Source of the DNA: Antrodiella citrinella
Lineage: Eukaryota; Basidiomycota; Agaricomycetes; Polyporales; Steccherinaceae
NCBI GenBank assembly: GCA_004802725.1
Contig: SGPM01000083.1
Span: 25,737-89,736 of the forward strand
DNA: 64,000 bases
Direction of reading: 5' to 3'
Below the pieces are notes generated by a model, which was given only the letters and a program-made list of their open reading frames with translations, was not told the origin of the DNA and searched no databases. Shown here in pieces: positions 44,127 through 56,973 of the stretch. Numbering within the stretch: the stretch's first letter is position 1; each line of letters opens with the position of its first letter. A program made the translations under genes and the position numbers.

Positions 44127-46245
44127 TTATTCCGCAGTGAACTCGGTTGAGGTGGCGGGTATCGACGACGGGTACTCAGATGGCTCCGACGGCGGAGGTA
44201 CGTGCGACTGTGACTCAGGAACGGCCACAGGGGCGACAGGAGACTGGGTCCTGTGCGCCATCTTCCTGTCGATAGGAGGTACAGGCACTCTCGGGATCGA
44301 CCTCGTCCCGCCGTGTGAGCTTCCACCCGTGCCCGTGTAGTTGGACTCTGCGTCATCGTACGCTGGCGGGAGCATGCCATCCGCGAGGGGCGTGTTGTCC
44401 ACCGCGAGCGCGTCCGATGTGATGGGTGAGATGAGCGGGACGCCAGAGTGTATTGTGCCCGTAGTAGAGGTGGCGGTGGCCACGCCTGGTGCGCCGAGGG
44501 TGAAGGGGACAACACCATTAGCGCCATCAGGCTTGTGCTCGAACAAATGCCCGTCATAGTGGCCTGGGCTGTTCTCCATCCTGTGACGGCGGCGGCGGAG
44601 GAACCAAAAGATGAGGACGGCAAGGAGGAGACCTCCGATGATACCTCCAACGACACCGCCGACGATAGCTCCGGTGTGGCTTGACGTGTTGAATGAGCGG
44701 GGTGCAAAGCCTACGGTCTGACTTCCGTCACGGCCAATTTGGAAGATCCTGAGTGGCAACTTCAGCCGTAATACGGAGTAAAAAAAACATTTGAGACATA
44801 CAAGTAGACTGAGCTGATGAATCGAGCACCAAGGAGATACTCTGCCTGATTAGGATCAGTCCAGCCCTCGATCGCGGTCGCACAAACGCCATTGCCGAGG
44901 TTGAGAAGTAAAGAGCTCGGGTCGAGGGTGAACGTTTGTGTGCCCACAACGAAGCCAAAGCTGAACTGGGAGTCGCAAGGAACTGTCCAGGCAGTAGAGG
45001 TAGAGCCAAGGGTCGAGAGGTTGGCAGCCTGCTCGGATCCAGGAATATCAGCGTCTAAGGCGTGTGTCAGATGACATAACGAAAACATTCGGAGGAGACA
45101 CCCACGGATGAGGTTCGCCTCGCTCAAAGGCAGGTACAAATTGGGGTACATGGGCTCGACCTGACCGACTACGGACTGCGTGTTCTGTACCTTGTTGTCG
45201 CCATCAACGAATACGAAGCCGTCCAACGACACCGTCCAATCCTGCGCAGCGGTGCTGTTGCTGGTGACATTGGCGCCTCCACCAGTGACTGCATTGCTCA
45301 CAGACTTCCATTGGACCTGGTTGGTATCATACTTGGACGGGTCGGGTTGCAGCCAGTCCAGGTTACCGCCATCGAAGAGCGAGACGTCACCGCCTCCGCT
45401 ATTCTGAGACCCACCAGTAGGCGGATTCAAATTCATCCCGAAACTGAAGTTCAGTGCCGTGGGATTGTCGATGAGCCATTGGTAGTAGATGGAGTCGGAG
45501 AACGCGGGCTGGAAGGCAGAGGAGGTCGATGACGGAGCTTGCTGGAGGTTTGCACCCAGACCAACGATACCAGATACACCGCCACCGCTGCCTACCAAAG
45601 GATTTGATAGGCCGCCGTTTGGTACCTGCTGGTTGATGACAACAACTACAAGTTTTGTAGTGAGGATTTGACGAAAGACCTGCAAATTCGGAAATGCGTA
45701 CCTGTCTGATTCGGATACACCCACTGCGTGCCGTTTTGACTCTTTATTGAGCACGTCTCCTTGATGACAGGTCCACTCGTATTTTCGGACAAGAACGTTG
45801 TGTTGTCGGCGCTCGTACCAAATGAATGAGCGGTGGACGATTGGCTCTGGTTGTATCTGCAGTGACTTCAGCATATGACTTCGTGGGATAATGGCGAAAC
45901 TCACAGTGGAACACCACTGCATGACGAGCATGAGTCGCCGCCAACGTACGTCAAACCACTTCCTGTGGAAATCGTGAAGTTGAAGTGTTGCGCATTACTG
46001 CCGTTGGACTGTGGGTATATTGTGAGTATCGTATTGATTGTGCGGAGAGAACACCTTACCATTGACACAGGCAGTATGTAGTTTCCCGTTGACGCATACT
46101 GCAGAGGCAAGTTGACCCTGACGGGAACGAAGACGTTGCTGCTGCTGTTACTGCTCTGACGTTTGCTCAGAATTCCGGCGGCGGCATCGTGGACGAGAGA
46201 TAGAATTGCGACGACTGCAATGAAGCTGGGCACAGATAGAACCAT
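44127..46245 (-). CDS. Membrane-anchored pepsin-fold (A1) protein, probably catalytically dead
   Basis: Signal peptide MVLSVPSFIAVVAILSLVHD. The ectodomain follows the pepsin layout: YASTGNYILPVSM, then FNFTISTGSGLTYVGGDSC where DTGS would stand, SLFDGGNLDWLQ, WTVSLDGFVFVDG, VEPMYPNLYLPLSEANL where the second DTGT is expected, and AWTVPCDSQFSFGF. At least ten N-glycosylation sites. A single helix (GGVVGGIIGGLLLAVLIFWF) is followed by RRRRHRM and a Pro/Ser-rich cytosolic tail ending TSTEFTAE. About 600 residues; five or so introns. The first catalytic Asp reads Ser and the second motif is not recognisable. Membrane-bound A1 relatives in basidiomycetes are normally yapsin-like proteases; this one may be a receptor or binding protein. 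Function inferred only from fold. Confidence 0.8.
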
Positions 46246-46928
46246 GGCGGAAAAGACAGATCTTGAGATGAAGGAGAAGAGTGTCAGCGATGATAAGGAG
46301 AAGAGATAGTCGCAACGTACGTCGTGTATAAAAAGAAAAGAAAGACGACAAAGGTCTACCTCAGCAGTACAGAGACTATGTAGGATGATGGCGGAGAGAA
46401 GGAGGCGTACAGATGGCCCCTCCAGCGGGGGGTAGTGTAAGCAGCTCGAATGGCTGTGGCGGTGTGGCGCGAAGTAAGAGATATGAAACACCTTAGCCTC
46501 ACTCATCGACCTTCGCGATTTACATCCGCGCGGGTCGCTGGGTCTACCTGTCTGGTGCAATACCCAAAATCTGATGTTCCGCACGAACAAACATTCTGTG
46601 CAGTGTGAAAACGTACAAACATCAACTCGGTCATTCCAAGGGAGGCCCGCCGCGGCACCAGGGAGGATTCCGGCTGGTGCCGAAACTCCGCTCAGGGATA
46701 TTCGCTCGACTGCAGTGTATGTCACTGACGTACTACAACACATAACTTTCAGACATTTTGTTTGTGTGAACGAGCGACTCAGATCCATGGTCCATATTTC
46801 GGGAATACAATGTGGCGGAGCGTCTGTTTGCGCGGAAGCAAACACTGCCAAACAGGCGGCGAGGGGCTCCTCTTGTTCAAGTTCAAGTTCAAGTTCAAGT
46901 TCTCCCTCTACCTACAACTGACCTCGCC
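46246..46928. other. Intergenic region upstream of the pepsin-like gene
   Basis: Promoter of the pepsin-like gene on the minus strand and of the small + strand gene. Contains a hexamer repeat. No complete gene supported. Confidence 0.4.
46875..46902 (+). repeat. GTTCAA hexamer repeat
   Basis: Four perfect copies of GTTCAA and a partial fifth, 27 bases before the likely ATG at 46929. It lies in the presumed 5' UTR of the small broken gene. Confidence 0.9.
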
Positions 46929-47351
46929 ATGGCACATTCAGGAGACAAATTCACTGTTTTTCAGACACATTTCAAACTCAACCACAGTGGCCTCTTTGAG
47001 CATGCCCCACCACCTGCCCGTTCAATCTCCACTAACCGCTCATGCTGAGTCATGCAGAGACTGTCCACAACACTGCACGCATGGTGTTCGATCATATAAC
47101 AAAATATGAAGTTGGGCGGCTCAGAGGTGCTGGCCGCGCGGTTTTGTTGGACTGATGACGATGTCGCGTTGTCCACGTGTGACAGGGTCATCAACCGTGG
47201 CGTCTGGGCCAGTCGTCGTTTCGCGATCATGACATTGGATCGTCTGCAACCACTCAGGCTGGGAAATGGCCGGCAGTGGAAAGACGTGAGCGACAAGGTG
47301 TTGACGGAGACAAAGAGGTTGTGGGCATGTGCGTTTCCAGGAGAAGACTGA
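46929..47351 (+). pseudogene. Small gene read in three phases, probably frame-disrupted
   Basis: Three protein-like segments run head to tail. Segment 1 (from CGCCATGG at 46929) is MAHSGDKFTVFQTHFKLNH. Segment 2 in another frame is ETVHNTARMVFDHITKYEVG then RLRGAGRAVLLD. Segment 3 is DDDVALSTCDRVINRGVWAS, RRFAIMTLDRLQPLRLGNGR, QWKDVSDKVLTETKRLW, stopping at 47351. A weak intron (GTGGCC..TGCAG, ending at 47057) could join 1 to 2 in phase. Between 2 and 3 the frame changes within about ten bases around GGACTGATGACG, too close for an intron, so a one-base indel is likely, either real decay or a sequencing error. The amino-acid composition looks coding, but I do not recognise the family. About 130 residues if joined. 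Confidence 0.4.
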
Positions 47352-47606
47352 ATGGATTACCTCTCAATTATTACCTTGTATATCGGGTCAACGTCCACCT
47401 CGGCAATGGTGGATGTCACTCCTGCTCAAATTATAAATATACCTAGGTGTAGGCCTACTGCTTGCTGATTGTATCAGAGTGGAATTCATCCGACGATCCT
47501 AAAACCACATGTCCAGCTATGACAAAGTGAAATATATTTACAACTTAGAGTTCTACTCGTTACTACGACGCGGGTGAAATATCAAGTAGACCCATGCGAC
47601 ACGACT

Positions 47607-50600
47607 CTAGCCTGTACCATTCGCCATGGCGTACAGCTTTTCCTTGTCGCCGCTCTCGTCCACCAGCAGTCGCAGTAATCCCCTCTCGTTCTTGAGTAGC
47701 TCACTAGGCTTGTCGAATTCCGCCTACAAGCTCGTCAGTGACGTCCGGCAGCTCAAGGACAGATGGAACTTACAATGCGGCCAGCGTCCAGTACCATCTG
47801 TGTGGAAGTGTTGGTGAGCATAGAGCGAAAACGTGCGAGGTGCAGAGCACATACAATTCTATCGGAATCCATGATCGTCTGCAAACGATGTGCGACAGTA
47901 AGAAGGGTGACGTCTTTGTCCAATTTGGACCTCAGAGAGGTTTGAATGATGTTGTCGGTCTCAAAGTCGATGGCAGAAGTGGCTGAAAGACGGATCGACG
48001 TCAGCTACCCCGTTCATTTGCACCAAAACTCAAGACTCACCCTCGTCGAGGATCAACAGCTTACTCCTTCTGATGATTGCCCTAGCCAAAGCCAGTATCT
48101 GCCGCTGGCCCACAGATACGTTGCTTCCCCCTCCGGAGATGGCGGTATCTAGCGTGATCCGATCTTCATCGTCGTCATTTTGAAGGGAGAACAAGCCCGC
48201 AGAACGGAGAGCATCGTTCAGCTCGACGTCATCATGCTGAGAGAAGGGGTCCAAGTTCTGACGGAGGGTTCCACGAAGCAATTCAGGCTGTACATGTCGA
48301 GATATATTGTCAGTGAGGTCGTTTTAGTAGAGCCCGTGGGAAACGTACAACTTGTGGTATGATGGTAATGTGAGATCGTAGAGCATCGAGGTTCACAGAG
48401 TTTGTCGATATCCCGTCATAGAACACATTGCCTTCGGTGACAATGCACCTAAGCAACGAGAGGGTCAAAGAGCTCTGTGAATCAGGCATGAGTGCTGTGC
48501 CTCTGAAGATGCTCTAAAAGGCTCACCTTCCCGCTACCGGTCCTCCCAACTATGCCCACACGCTCTCCGGACTTGACGTGGAAAGACAGGTCGTGCAATA
48601 CTGTAGGACCGTCCACAGAGTACCTTGCGGAGAGCCCCTCTACTCTCAGATCACCACTAGCAGGCCAATACGCTGGAGGTTCCCCAGCTTTTGTGGCTTT
48701 CGGCTCTTTCTCGATGTTGAGGTATTGTTGCACTCTCTCCATGCTGTTACCTTCGACTTCTGCTCGGTTGAACAAGCGCACAACCCACAAGATCATGTTG
48801 CTAAAACCGGCTATGCGTCTCGCGTTGATGTGAAATTCAATGGAAATGCAAGTAAAGCGCTTACCAGCCATGGTCAAAGAGAAACCAATCGTAGCAGCGT
48901 CAACTTGTACGGGGCCATACACCAAGTAAGCCCCAAGCGCGGAAGAGAACATGCCAGCCAGTATGCTACTCCTGACACCGATCCATCTGTAACGCAATGC
49001 ATTGAGAGACGCGCTCATATTGAATCAACGGTGAGTCATACCTGTTCAAATTCCAGTAGGTAATTTGAGCTCTGGTAAACTTATCAATTCGGATGTATGA
49101 TTCCTTCCGGAAAGCGGCCTGTGCGCCATATGCACGAATGGACACTACGAAATATCAGGACAACATCAGTATTGCTTCAAGTTAAAGATACGAAGCTTCA
49201 GCTTACCCAACCCAGTGACGGCAGAATTGAAATGACCCAGAACGGGAGCTTTAGCATTGCTTGATTCTCGCTTGACAGGAAGCTGCGCCCTCATGTACAA
49301 GTGACCAAACGTACCGCCAATGACGATGACGATAAGTCCAGGGATTGAGAATATAGGTGAAACGACAATGACCGCGCCGAGTTTTAGGGAGACCAGGAGG
49401 ACCGTGTCGACCAGATTGTAGAGGCTCAGAGCGAAATTACCATCGACTAGAGAGATGAACACTCAGGCGATAGCGTCTTAATATCAGGGAGCTGGGACGT
49501 ACTTGATGCAATATCTTGAGTACACCTCGTTATGACCCGAGATATGGGGGTTTTATCAAGCCACCTGCATGTGAGTGAGTAGCATGATCAGGAGCAGGAA
49601 GAAGCGCGGATAACTCACCTCATTGTTGCGCCGAAGACAGAATCGATGAGAAGGTGATGGATACGCCGAGATGCTCTTACAGAGCCGAGGACCCAGGTGG
49701 CATATGCCAACGCATATATCACAAACGAAATAAGCGTTATGGATGTGTAGAGAATGATGTAGCTGAGGGACTTTGTCAGAGGTTAAAGTGTCATCCGAGA
49801 CTGAGCATCACGCACTAGACCACTGGCACTGCCAAAGGGTCACGACCTTCGTACTCCCTTGTCCATACACCGAGAACCCATATGTTCAGCATGGCGAACA
49901 CTTTGGCCAGGAACGCAAAGCACACGAAAGCGGTCCAGAACGGAATGGAGCCCATGGCACCCTGCATATTGCCTAAGTACAACTTGACTGTCAAAAAATG
50001 TGATACTGTGAGATCTGTGATTTCCTCAATATCAAGATTGCATGAACGTACGTGCAGACCATCCAAGGTGTCCCAAGGCAATCTCCTCTTCGACGATCAA
50101 CTGTCCTTTCGGCTTAGTAGCTGGGGCTTGTCCGACAGATGTCTCGTCAAGGTTCTTCTCTTCTAATTCGATTGCTTGACGTTCCTTGGTCACGTCGGAT
50201 TCCAATTTCTTGTCCTTTGCAAGCGCACTGGAAAGAGAACCTTGACTAAGTATACGACCGTCGGGACCCAATGCGACCACGAAGTCTGCTACAGGCGCAG
50301 TCAGAGCAACGTTATGTGTCTAGATCGACGTCAGCACCGTGAACATTAATAATCAGGTTCGTGACATACGACTAAGATCACCGTGCGATCACGAAGGAGC
50401 TCGCCGCGGAAACACTTCTCGACTATCCCTTTGGCTGTATGGACGTCTAACGCAGCAAGAACCTGTGCATAGTCTCAGTGTCATTTTTGTCAGAAATGCA
50501 TTTCAGTACGTACATCGTCAAGGAGCAGAATCTTCGCTGAAGAATACACTGCACGAGCTAAGGTGACACGGGCCTGAAATTAGACGATTAGTACATCCGA

Positions 50601-53600
50601 GTTTCAAGCAACGGAACAACTGTCAATACCTTCTGACCACCACTAGGAAAATAAGTCAGTCCGAGTGCTTAGGTTAACGAGATTATCCTTACCTGAGTGT
50701 TAAACCCTTCTCGCCGACCTCCGTCTGATCTCCAGCGTTGAATAATGCAAGATCGGGATTCAAGCCGCACTGTTCGACAACAGCATTGTAACGATCCTCG
50801 TCGTAAGGAGATCCGAATATGATGTTGTTCTACATCGGGGAATAGGTAAGTGTGTGGTATGAAGAACAACATGAGCTCAAGTTACCCTGATGGTCTCATT
50901 GAGAATCCAAGATTCTTGTGCATGATATGCTACACCACCGCCTCGAGGCAAGCTGACGATGGAATCCGGGGTCAAGGATGTATAATGCATCTCACCTTCC
51001 ATACAAAAGGAAGTCAGTAAGTATCGTCAACAACAGCAGAGCGACTGACCAAGTAGAGCCATCAAGAGAGATGTCTTGCCACATCCTGTTTGACCAATGA
51101 CAAGGTTAATGCAGTTGCGCTTGAAGAACACTTCATCCTCAATCTTCAGCGTGAAATTACGTTGGTTAGAACCTGGCGTTGCGGTACCGTCGCTCTCCAC
51201 GGTCCATGTGAAGGCTGCAGCGCGAATCCCGATAGCGTCTTCTTCGATTTCGGACTCGATGATGCTCAAACTGTTATCTTGTGTGTATTCGTCCAAAAGC
51301 TCAGTCTAAGAATGCTGTCAGAGCCCGTCAGAAGAGCGGAAGACAAAACAGGCTTACTTCATTGAGGAATTCGTTCATTCTGTCGAGAGAAACCTTGGCT
51401 GCATAATCATCAGTTTGCGAACAAGAAAAATAAACGTCCACGCTACCTGCAATGACGTTAGGAAGGATGGAGAAGACCCCCGCGAAATGAGCTTGAATAA
51501 GTTCAAAGACTAGTGACACGATTAATTACATCGCACATGACTTGCTTAAGGATAATACGCACTAGCCATCGACGCAAACACTTTGGACGCTGTGAGCGTT
51601 TCCTTCATGATCACAGTCTTGTTGGTAGTAGCGAGTAAGACGGTGGTCACGATGTAAAGAGGATGCAGACGTACATAAGTTCCGTATGTCACAACAATTG
51701 TCGCGAGAGGTATCAATTTGCTGGTGGTGGGGTCAGATTGTCTCTGCCACATATTGACCGCCTTTATATTGTACTCACGTTGCGAGACTGTTGAAAACCT
51801 TTAACAGTTTCAGCTTTCGAACGAAGCTCATCTCGAGCTGACGCTTTTCATTCAACTGTTCGCTGGTCTTTGGCTCCCAACCAAACAGCTTGACCATCCG
51901 GATGACATTCATAGCTGAGTGAATCAGGTTAGTTGTGCTCTTGATCTGGCCCAGCGAATGACGACGTACTCTCAGTCACGCTTTGTACTCGACTGTCGCT
52001 CTGCGAAGGGTCGTGAGCGTCATCAGTATCGAGAGTAACGTTGAAACATACCGTCTTCATTTTTTCTACCTGAGCGCCGCGCAACAATTTAGCCACGTAG
52101 CCCGGGATAGGCATCATCACCGCCATTACAGCGAGCCCAGGGTATATACTAGGCAAGTATGAGTCACTCAACTCCCTGTACAACAATGCAGGTTGCTCAC
52201 CTCCAACCCAACAAACTATGCAACAGCAGCATACTCATGACGAGTTGCGCTGGGATATAAACCACTATACTAGATGGTAAGAATCTCGGATGATAAGATT
52301 CGCTCATGGTGAACTCACAAAGCTGCAAGAAGGCTTGTCCACCTTGCAGAGTCGCTAGATCCGTTGTGACGAGGTTAGTGAGTTTCCCGACGAGATTTCC
52401 CGACGTCCCTTTCTTGGCCTTGTCGGCTGGAGTTGCAGTCTTGGTACCACTGACTCTGGCCGTACTCTTTTTTATGGATTGCACCTTCGTTGACGAGGTA
52501 GCGATAGAGACACTCTCTGGATTATGTCCTGCCTTCGGGATAGTGGTCGATTCGGCCACAGAGCCACGGTCAGGTGTAGAGGGTACCGGACTCTCCGTCT
52601 CCGGAATCGACGCCGTCTTCGCAACATCGGAAATGACACGCATACGCAAAGCATGATCGAAGAAGAGCTGTGTGATCATGGCTTGACACTGGGTCATGAC
52701 ATTAGTCTATGCGAAAGCTCGTCAGTTCGTAGATCTCCTATCAAGAGTGTTTCAAGGCTTACAACGCGGTAGTGATACCAGTCCCAGACGAGTGAACCCA
52801 GCATTGGTCCGAGGAGAAGCCATACGACCCAAACCCACGGCTTGACTATAGCACCCTCGCCCCCGGTCTCGATAAAACTACACCCATGACGTTCATAAAT
52901 TGAGAATTCAAATGAAATTAGAACGAAGACTTACTTGAGAAGTCTGTTGATGCCGAGGGGTGGTAGAAAAGACGTAAAAATCTGTTTGAAAGGTAAGTCC
53001 TACGCACAAGCATGAGGTGTCACAGACCAACGTACTCGTAAGATAAGCATTAAAGCAAGCTCGAGGTGCTCCATCACTAGTGATTGCGGTCAGCATACCA
53101 TGACGATAATCGCGAAAGAGAGACATACGGAACACGTCAAAAATAAGACTCAGGCCGATATGGCGTCTCCTTTTGTTCAAAAGGGGGTCGATATACTAGA
53201 AGTAATGAGACTCATAAAACGACACACGATACAGCTCGGAAGATACGTACTGGGTAGCTTCTGTTGACCAAATTCTTAGTGTAGTTCTTGTCGCTCAGAA
53301 CAGGCAATTCCTCCAGTTTCAGATGCCGGACTTTGTTAGCCATGTATACCACAGGATCGCAATAACTATGCACTGCCATGGAGAACACAGATGTCGTGTC
53401 CGTCAAAGGGAACTCCTTGGGTATATCCTGTGGTAACAGTCAGCGTAAGCCAACATGCACGGAAGCGGGAGTACTCACTGCAGGATCAATCGGAGTGTGT
53501 TGACGTGGCATGAAGAGCGGGACGATCACAGCTGCAACGCTCAGAACTGCGACTTTCGTCCATATCAACCACCCTTCGTCTGCGTCGACTGGTGAGAGCG

Positions 53601-54254
53601 TGAATGTGCACAGTGGCCATACGTCGCGATAGAAGTAGAGTATCCAGGATGCAAGCAAGACGCAGACAAGATGTGTTGAACATAGCTTGCTTGATTTCAC
53701 GCCACCAGCGACTGATACCAGTCCCAATACTGCTGCGTAAAGCTACAAATCTGGTTTCAGTCGCAGAGGAAGGTATGAGGCACGAAACGGCTCACGAATA
53801 CGACTGCGACGCCGTCGCGCATGATCCAATTCGCAGAGTCTCGTCTCGGACCCCCTTGGACCAAAGTAGTCGAGGAGATAGCCAGTCCCAGCAAAGCCAG
53901 GCACGCAGCAAAACGGATCGTCTTGAACGTAAAAATAGTCGAGCCTCCCAAGTCAGCAACATGCGTGCTCAATCGCGATGTTGTCTGAGTTTGTTCTCTG
54001 GGAGCTGTTGCAGCCTTGGAAGGTAAGAACTTTGCATAGAGGCCGTGAATTAAGAGGCTCAATAGTGACAAGGCTGCGACGCAGATTGGCAAAACTAGCA
54101 ACGCGTTTGTCAACCATTCCCTGGAATGTTTGTCTCAGTATGGCGCTCCGATCGTTATACGAACATGACATTGACACGTACGGGTTACTGTCGCTAGGCT
54201 CGCTGGACTTCGCGGAGATGGACACAAGCACGACCTGGTGCGTATTGGTAACAT
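47607..54254 (-). CDS. ABCC-family (MRP-type) full ABC transporter
   Basis: Multidrug-resistance-protein-type exporter of the plasma or vacuolar membrane: N-terminal TMD0, then TMD1-NBD1-TMD2-NBD2. TMD0 helices include [20 protein letters not shown] and [17 protein letters not shown]1 has a Ser/Thr/Lys-rich cytosolic insertion of about 90 residues (near 52390-52640) before [17 protein letters not shown]1 has Walker [19 protein letters not shown], signature [17 protein letters not shown] and Walker [18 protein letters not shown]2 has [10 protein letters not shown], then [16 protein letters not shown] as its signature, and [16 protein letters not shown], with H-loop TVAHRLQTI. It ends LYAMANGTG. 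Over 25 introns; about 1450 residues. Start uncertain: [17 protein letters not shown] at 54254 or an in-frame ATG at 54413. Substrate unknown; glutathione or lipid conjugates are usual for the family. Confidence 0.85.
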
Positions 54255-55210
54255 CCATTGGCCCAACGGACGTAGAGAGTAGTCGACGTGTCCCTCAAAT
54301 GATGCTGGCAGGAAGAACGGCGGTCGCAAAGACACGAAGCTAGAGGGGACCACGGTGTAGAGACAGGAATGTCTTTCTTCGTTGGTAGTACAGCAGCTGC
54401 ACGCAGCGGCCATCAATCGAGTACCTTTTAAAGCTGACCAAAAGGTTCAAAATTGACGCTTTTTTATCTCCCGGATATTCATCATAAGGCTATATTTAGC
54501 TGTTGCGAGTCTGACTCGTACGCGGCAGGCGATACTCCGACTTACTCCAAGAGGTCAGGTTGGGTTGTAGCAGTGAGGAAGTGCGCAACTGATGTGTTTT
54601 TGTCTCGAAGCCTCTGGCAGACGGATTTGATCCACACCTCACGTCACTCAACGTTGCAACACACTGTCAGACTCTTGAGTGTGATCACCGTTGAAAAATA
54701 TAGTACTTACACGACCAGAGCTATATACGACCGTGACCTTAACATGATCATGAACGACACGGGTCATATTGATAAAATCTGCTGAGATGACGATTTTCCG
54801 CGAGGTGCCCCGAATCCAGGCTCGGAACAGAGTAGTCTCCGTGGCTGACCTCGGTGCGGAAGACAATCGTTCCTTACTAGGAACAGAGCACAGTACTCAG
54901 TACTGTCATTAAGCGAATGTTCGCCTCTGTCAGCGTACGAACGCATATTCTGTGACTTCAAGAGGCCGTACACGTCTGGAAGAACGAACAATGAAGAGCG
55001 GAATTGAGGATGGCACTAGGTGCGCTGTGTGTGGCGACAAGAGGAAATGGCTCTATAGGATCTCATAGAATACTTGCCAGTGATCTACGAGCATCACACA
55101 GAGAAATGTCAGCGGTGTGTGGTGTTATGCAAAATGCGACTCCTCACATCACATGAGACTTGACTTCCCGAAAAATCACATCGATCCTTCCGTAGTATGA
55201 GTACCAGTAG
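54255..55210. other. Intergenic region upstream of the ABCC gene
   Basis: About 950 bases holding the ABCC promoter and the 3' flank of the next minus-strand gene. Open frames on either strand are short and without domains. The first 160 bases may belong to the ABCC CDS if the upstream ATG is used. Confidence 0.4.
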
Positions 55211-56258
55211 CTAACACGTTTCCTTGCTGTCGCATCTCGGCTGGATCGTTGAGGATGTCATCCGACAGCAAACGGTCTCTGCCGGCGGTGAGAGAACCGG
55301 TCGAAGTGGAATCGGTAGAATTTCGCCAGAGTCTCCGATGGAGCTGAGAATAAGTCCACAGCGCCTTTGGCTGATCTGCGTCCACAAAAAAAGTGGGATG
55401 AGAATGACAGGTATGAGCAGTACGAATGTGCTGCCGTGTCGCACGAGGCCGCTTGATGATTTCCAAGCAGCGGCGAGGAAGCCTGAAAGGTGTACAGTAC
55501 GGTCAACGACTACATAGGACTCGTAGAGAAAAGGTGTCACATACCGAAGGCGATGATGGTGGTGGACACACCGATACAAAACCAAGGATACGCGATGAGA
55601 AATAGGGTACAGCACACCCGAGACCGAGAAGACATCAGAGTCTACAAGAGAGTTGGCGGTCAGTTTCTGGGACGCTGTCACTGGTCAGAAGAAGAAGAGA
55701 CGTACGTTTTGGTACCAATCGGCCGTACATTGTCCCATGACGTACACCACTGCGCATCCCACCACAAGGCCGCCCAGAGTGAGTCCGAACGACAGAAGGA
55801 GGCAGACGTAGGGACCAAACTCGTTGTAGTTGAGCATACTTACAACTGGAGGAGTCGTGGTCACGAACGCAGCGGTGGTACTCAGCAGCAAGCTCGCCTG
55901 AGAAACGCCATGCCATCAGTATGTCTAGACAGTATTAATTGGATGCGAGACCTACGATGAACGTGACGACTTGTATTCTCTCGCTGAGCCGATCTTTACC
56001 TTCGATCCACACCTTCTCGTCCGGGTTTCGGGTGTCGCTCCATACTTTGTTGAGGTCGCTTCGACCGAGAGCGATCAAGCAGAGAGCCTTGAATAGGTTC
56101 TTGAAGATTGTTGCAAACGGCTCCTGTACTTTGAACGTACTTTGCCAATGATTTGGTATCAGTTCAGTTGGTGAGGATGGGCTCGGACAACGAGTGTGTG
56201 GCTCTCTGGCGTGACGACGAATCAAAGGAACGCCGCTGGGGGGACGGTGGGAAGACAT
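55211..56258 (-). CDS. Unknown multi-pass membrane protein
   Basis: Not recognised as a named family. ATG at 56258 gives MSSHRPPSGVPLIRRHARE; a cytosolic stretch follows with EPFATIFKNLFKALCLIALG, SDTRNPDEKVW and DRLSERIQVVTFI. Hydrophobic segments come in later exons: SLLLSTTAAFVTTTPPV, FGPYVCLLLSFGLTLGGLVV with GCAVVYVMG, IAYPWFCIGVSTTIIAFGFL and STFVLLIPVILIPLFLW. The end is hydrophilic, CRMTSSTIQPRCDSKETC. Four or five predicted helices, about 290 residues in five exons. It lies downstream of the ERF4 gene on the same strand. Splice sites are consensus, so the gene is well supported; function is open. Confidence 0.65.
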
Positions 56259-56973
56259 TCTGGGTATGCGAAACACAAATGGATATCAGACTTGACCATG
56301 TCCGCTTTTAATGGCGTTCACTTCGTGCCTCATGGCGGCGAGAGGATGTTCGACTCGTGCATTGTCTTCCATGCAAATCAAACAAAATGACATGGTGAAC
56401 ACCCGTAGACCAACGTTCACGCATTCACGGAGAACGCGCAATTCAGGAGTTCAAGTGCCCTTCTAATGCAATCCTCGATACGGTCCGATAAGGTTTAGCA
56501 ACACTAGAAGAAAATCATGAAGCTAAATACTCTCATAAGTAAACCTTGCGACGTACCGAATTGGTCGTATCTTGCGGGCAATCCTAAATAGCAAGCCAAG
56601 TCGAAAGTCGAAGTGAGGGCAACTAATCACCCTGAGGGAAACAAGACAACTGTGATTAGGCATGGTACAATATATGGACACATAACGAGCGAAAGGAAGA
56701 ATAGTTGAATTCTGATAGCAGAATGGAAAAGAATGAAACGGAATAAAAACAGCCTGATAAAATCGCAAGGCAGAATAAATCCAAGCCCGAACCAAGGAGT
56801 GTGTGCAAGTATTGTGATGTGGAAGGAAGAAACGCATAAAGGTCATCATTGATACATTGAAGTGGTGCGGATGGTATGTGTGGGGGAATCGCAAGGAATG
56901 AGGTATGGTGAGAGAATGCATGTACGCGCGAAATAAGAAAGGAAACAATACAGGCCGGCTGGAGTTGCACAAA
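56259..56973. other. Intergenic region between ERF4 and the membrane protein gene
   Basis: Contains the membrane protein promoter and the ERF4 3' UTR. A long minus-strand frame here only continues the ERF4 frame through unspliced intron and is not accepted as coding. Confidence 0.4.
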
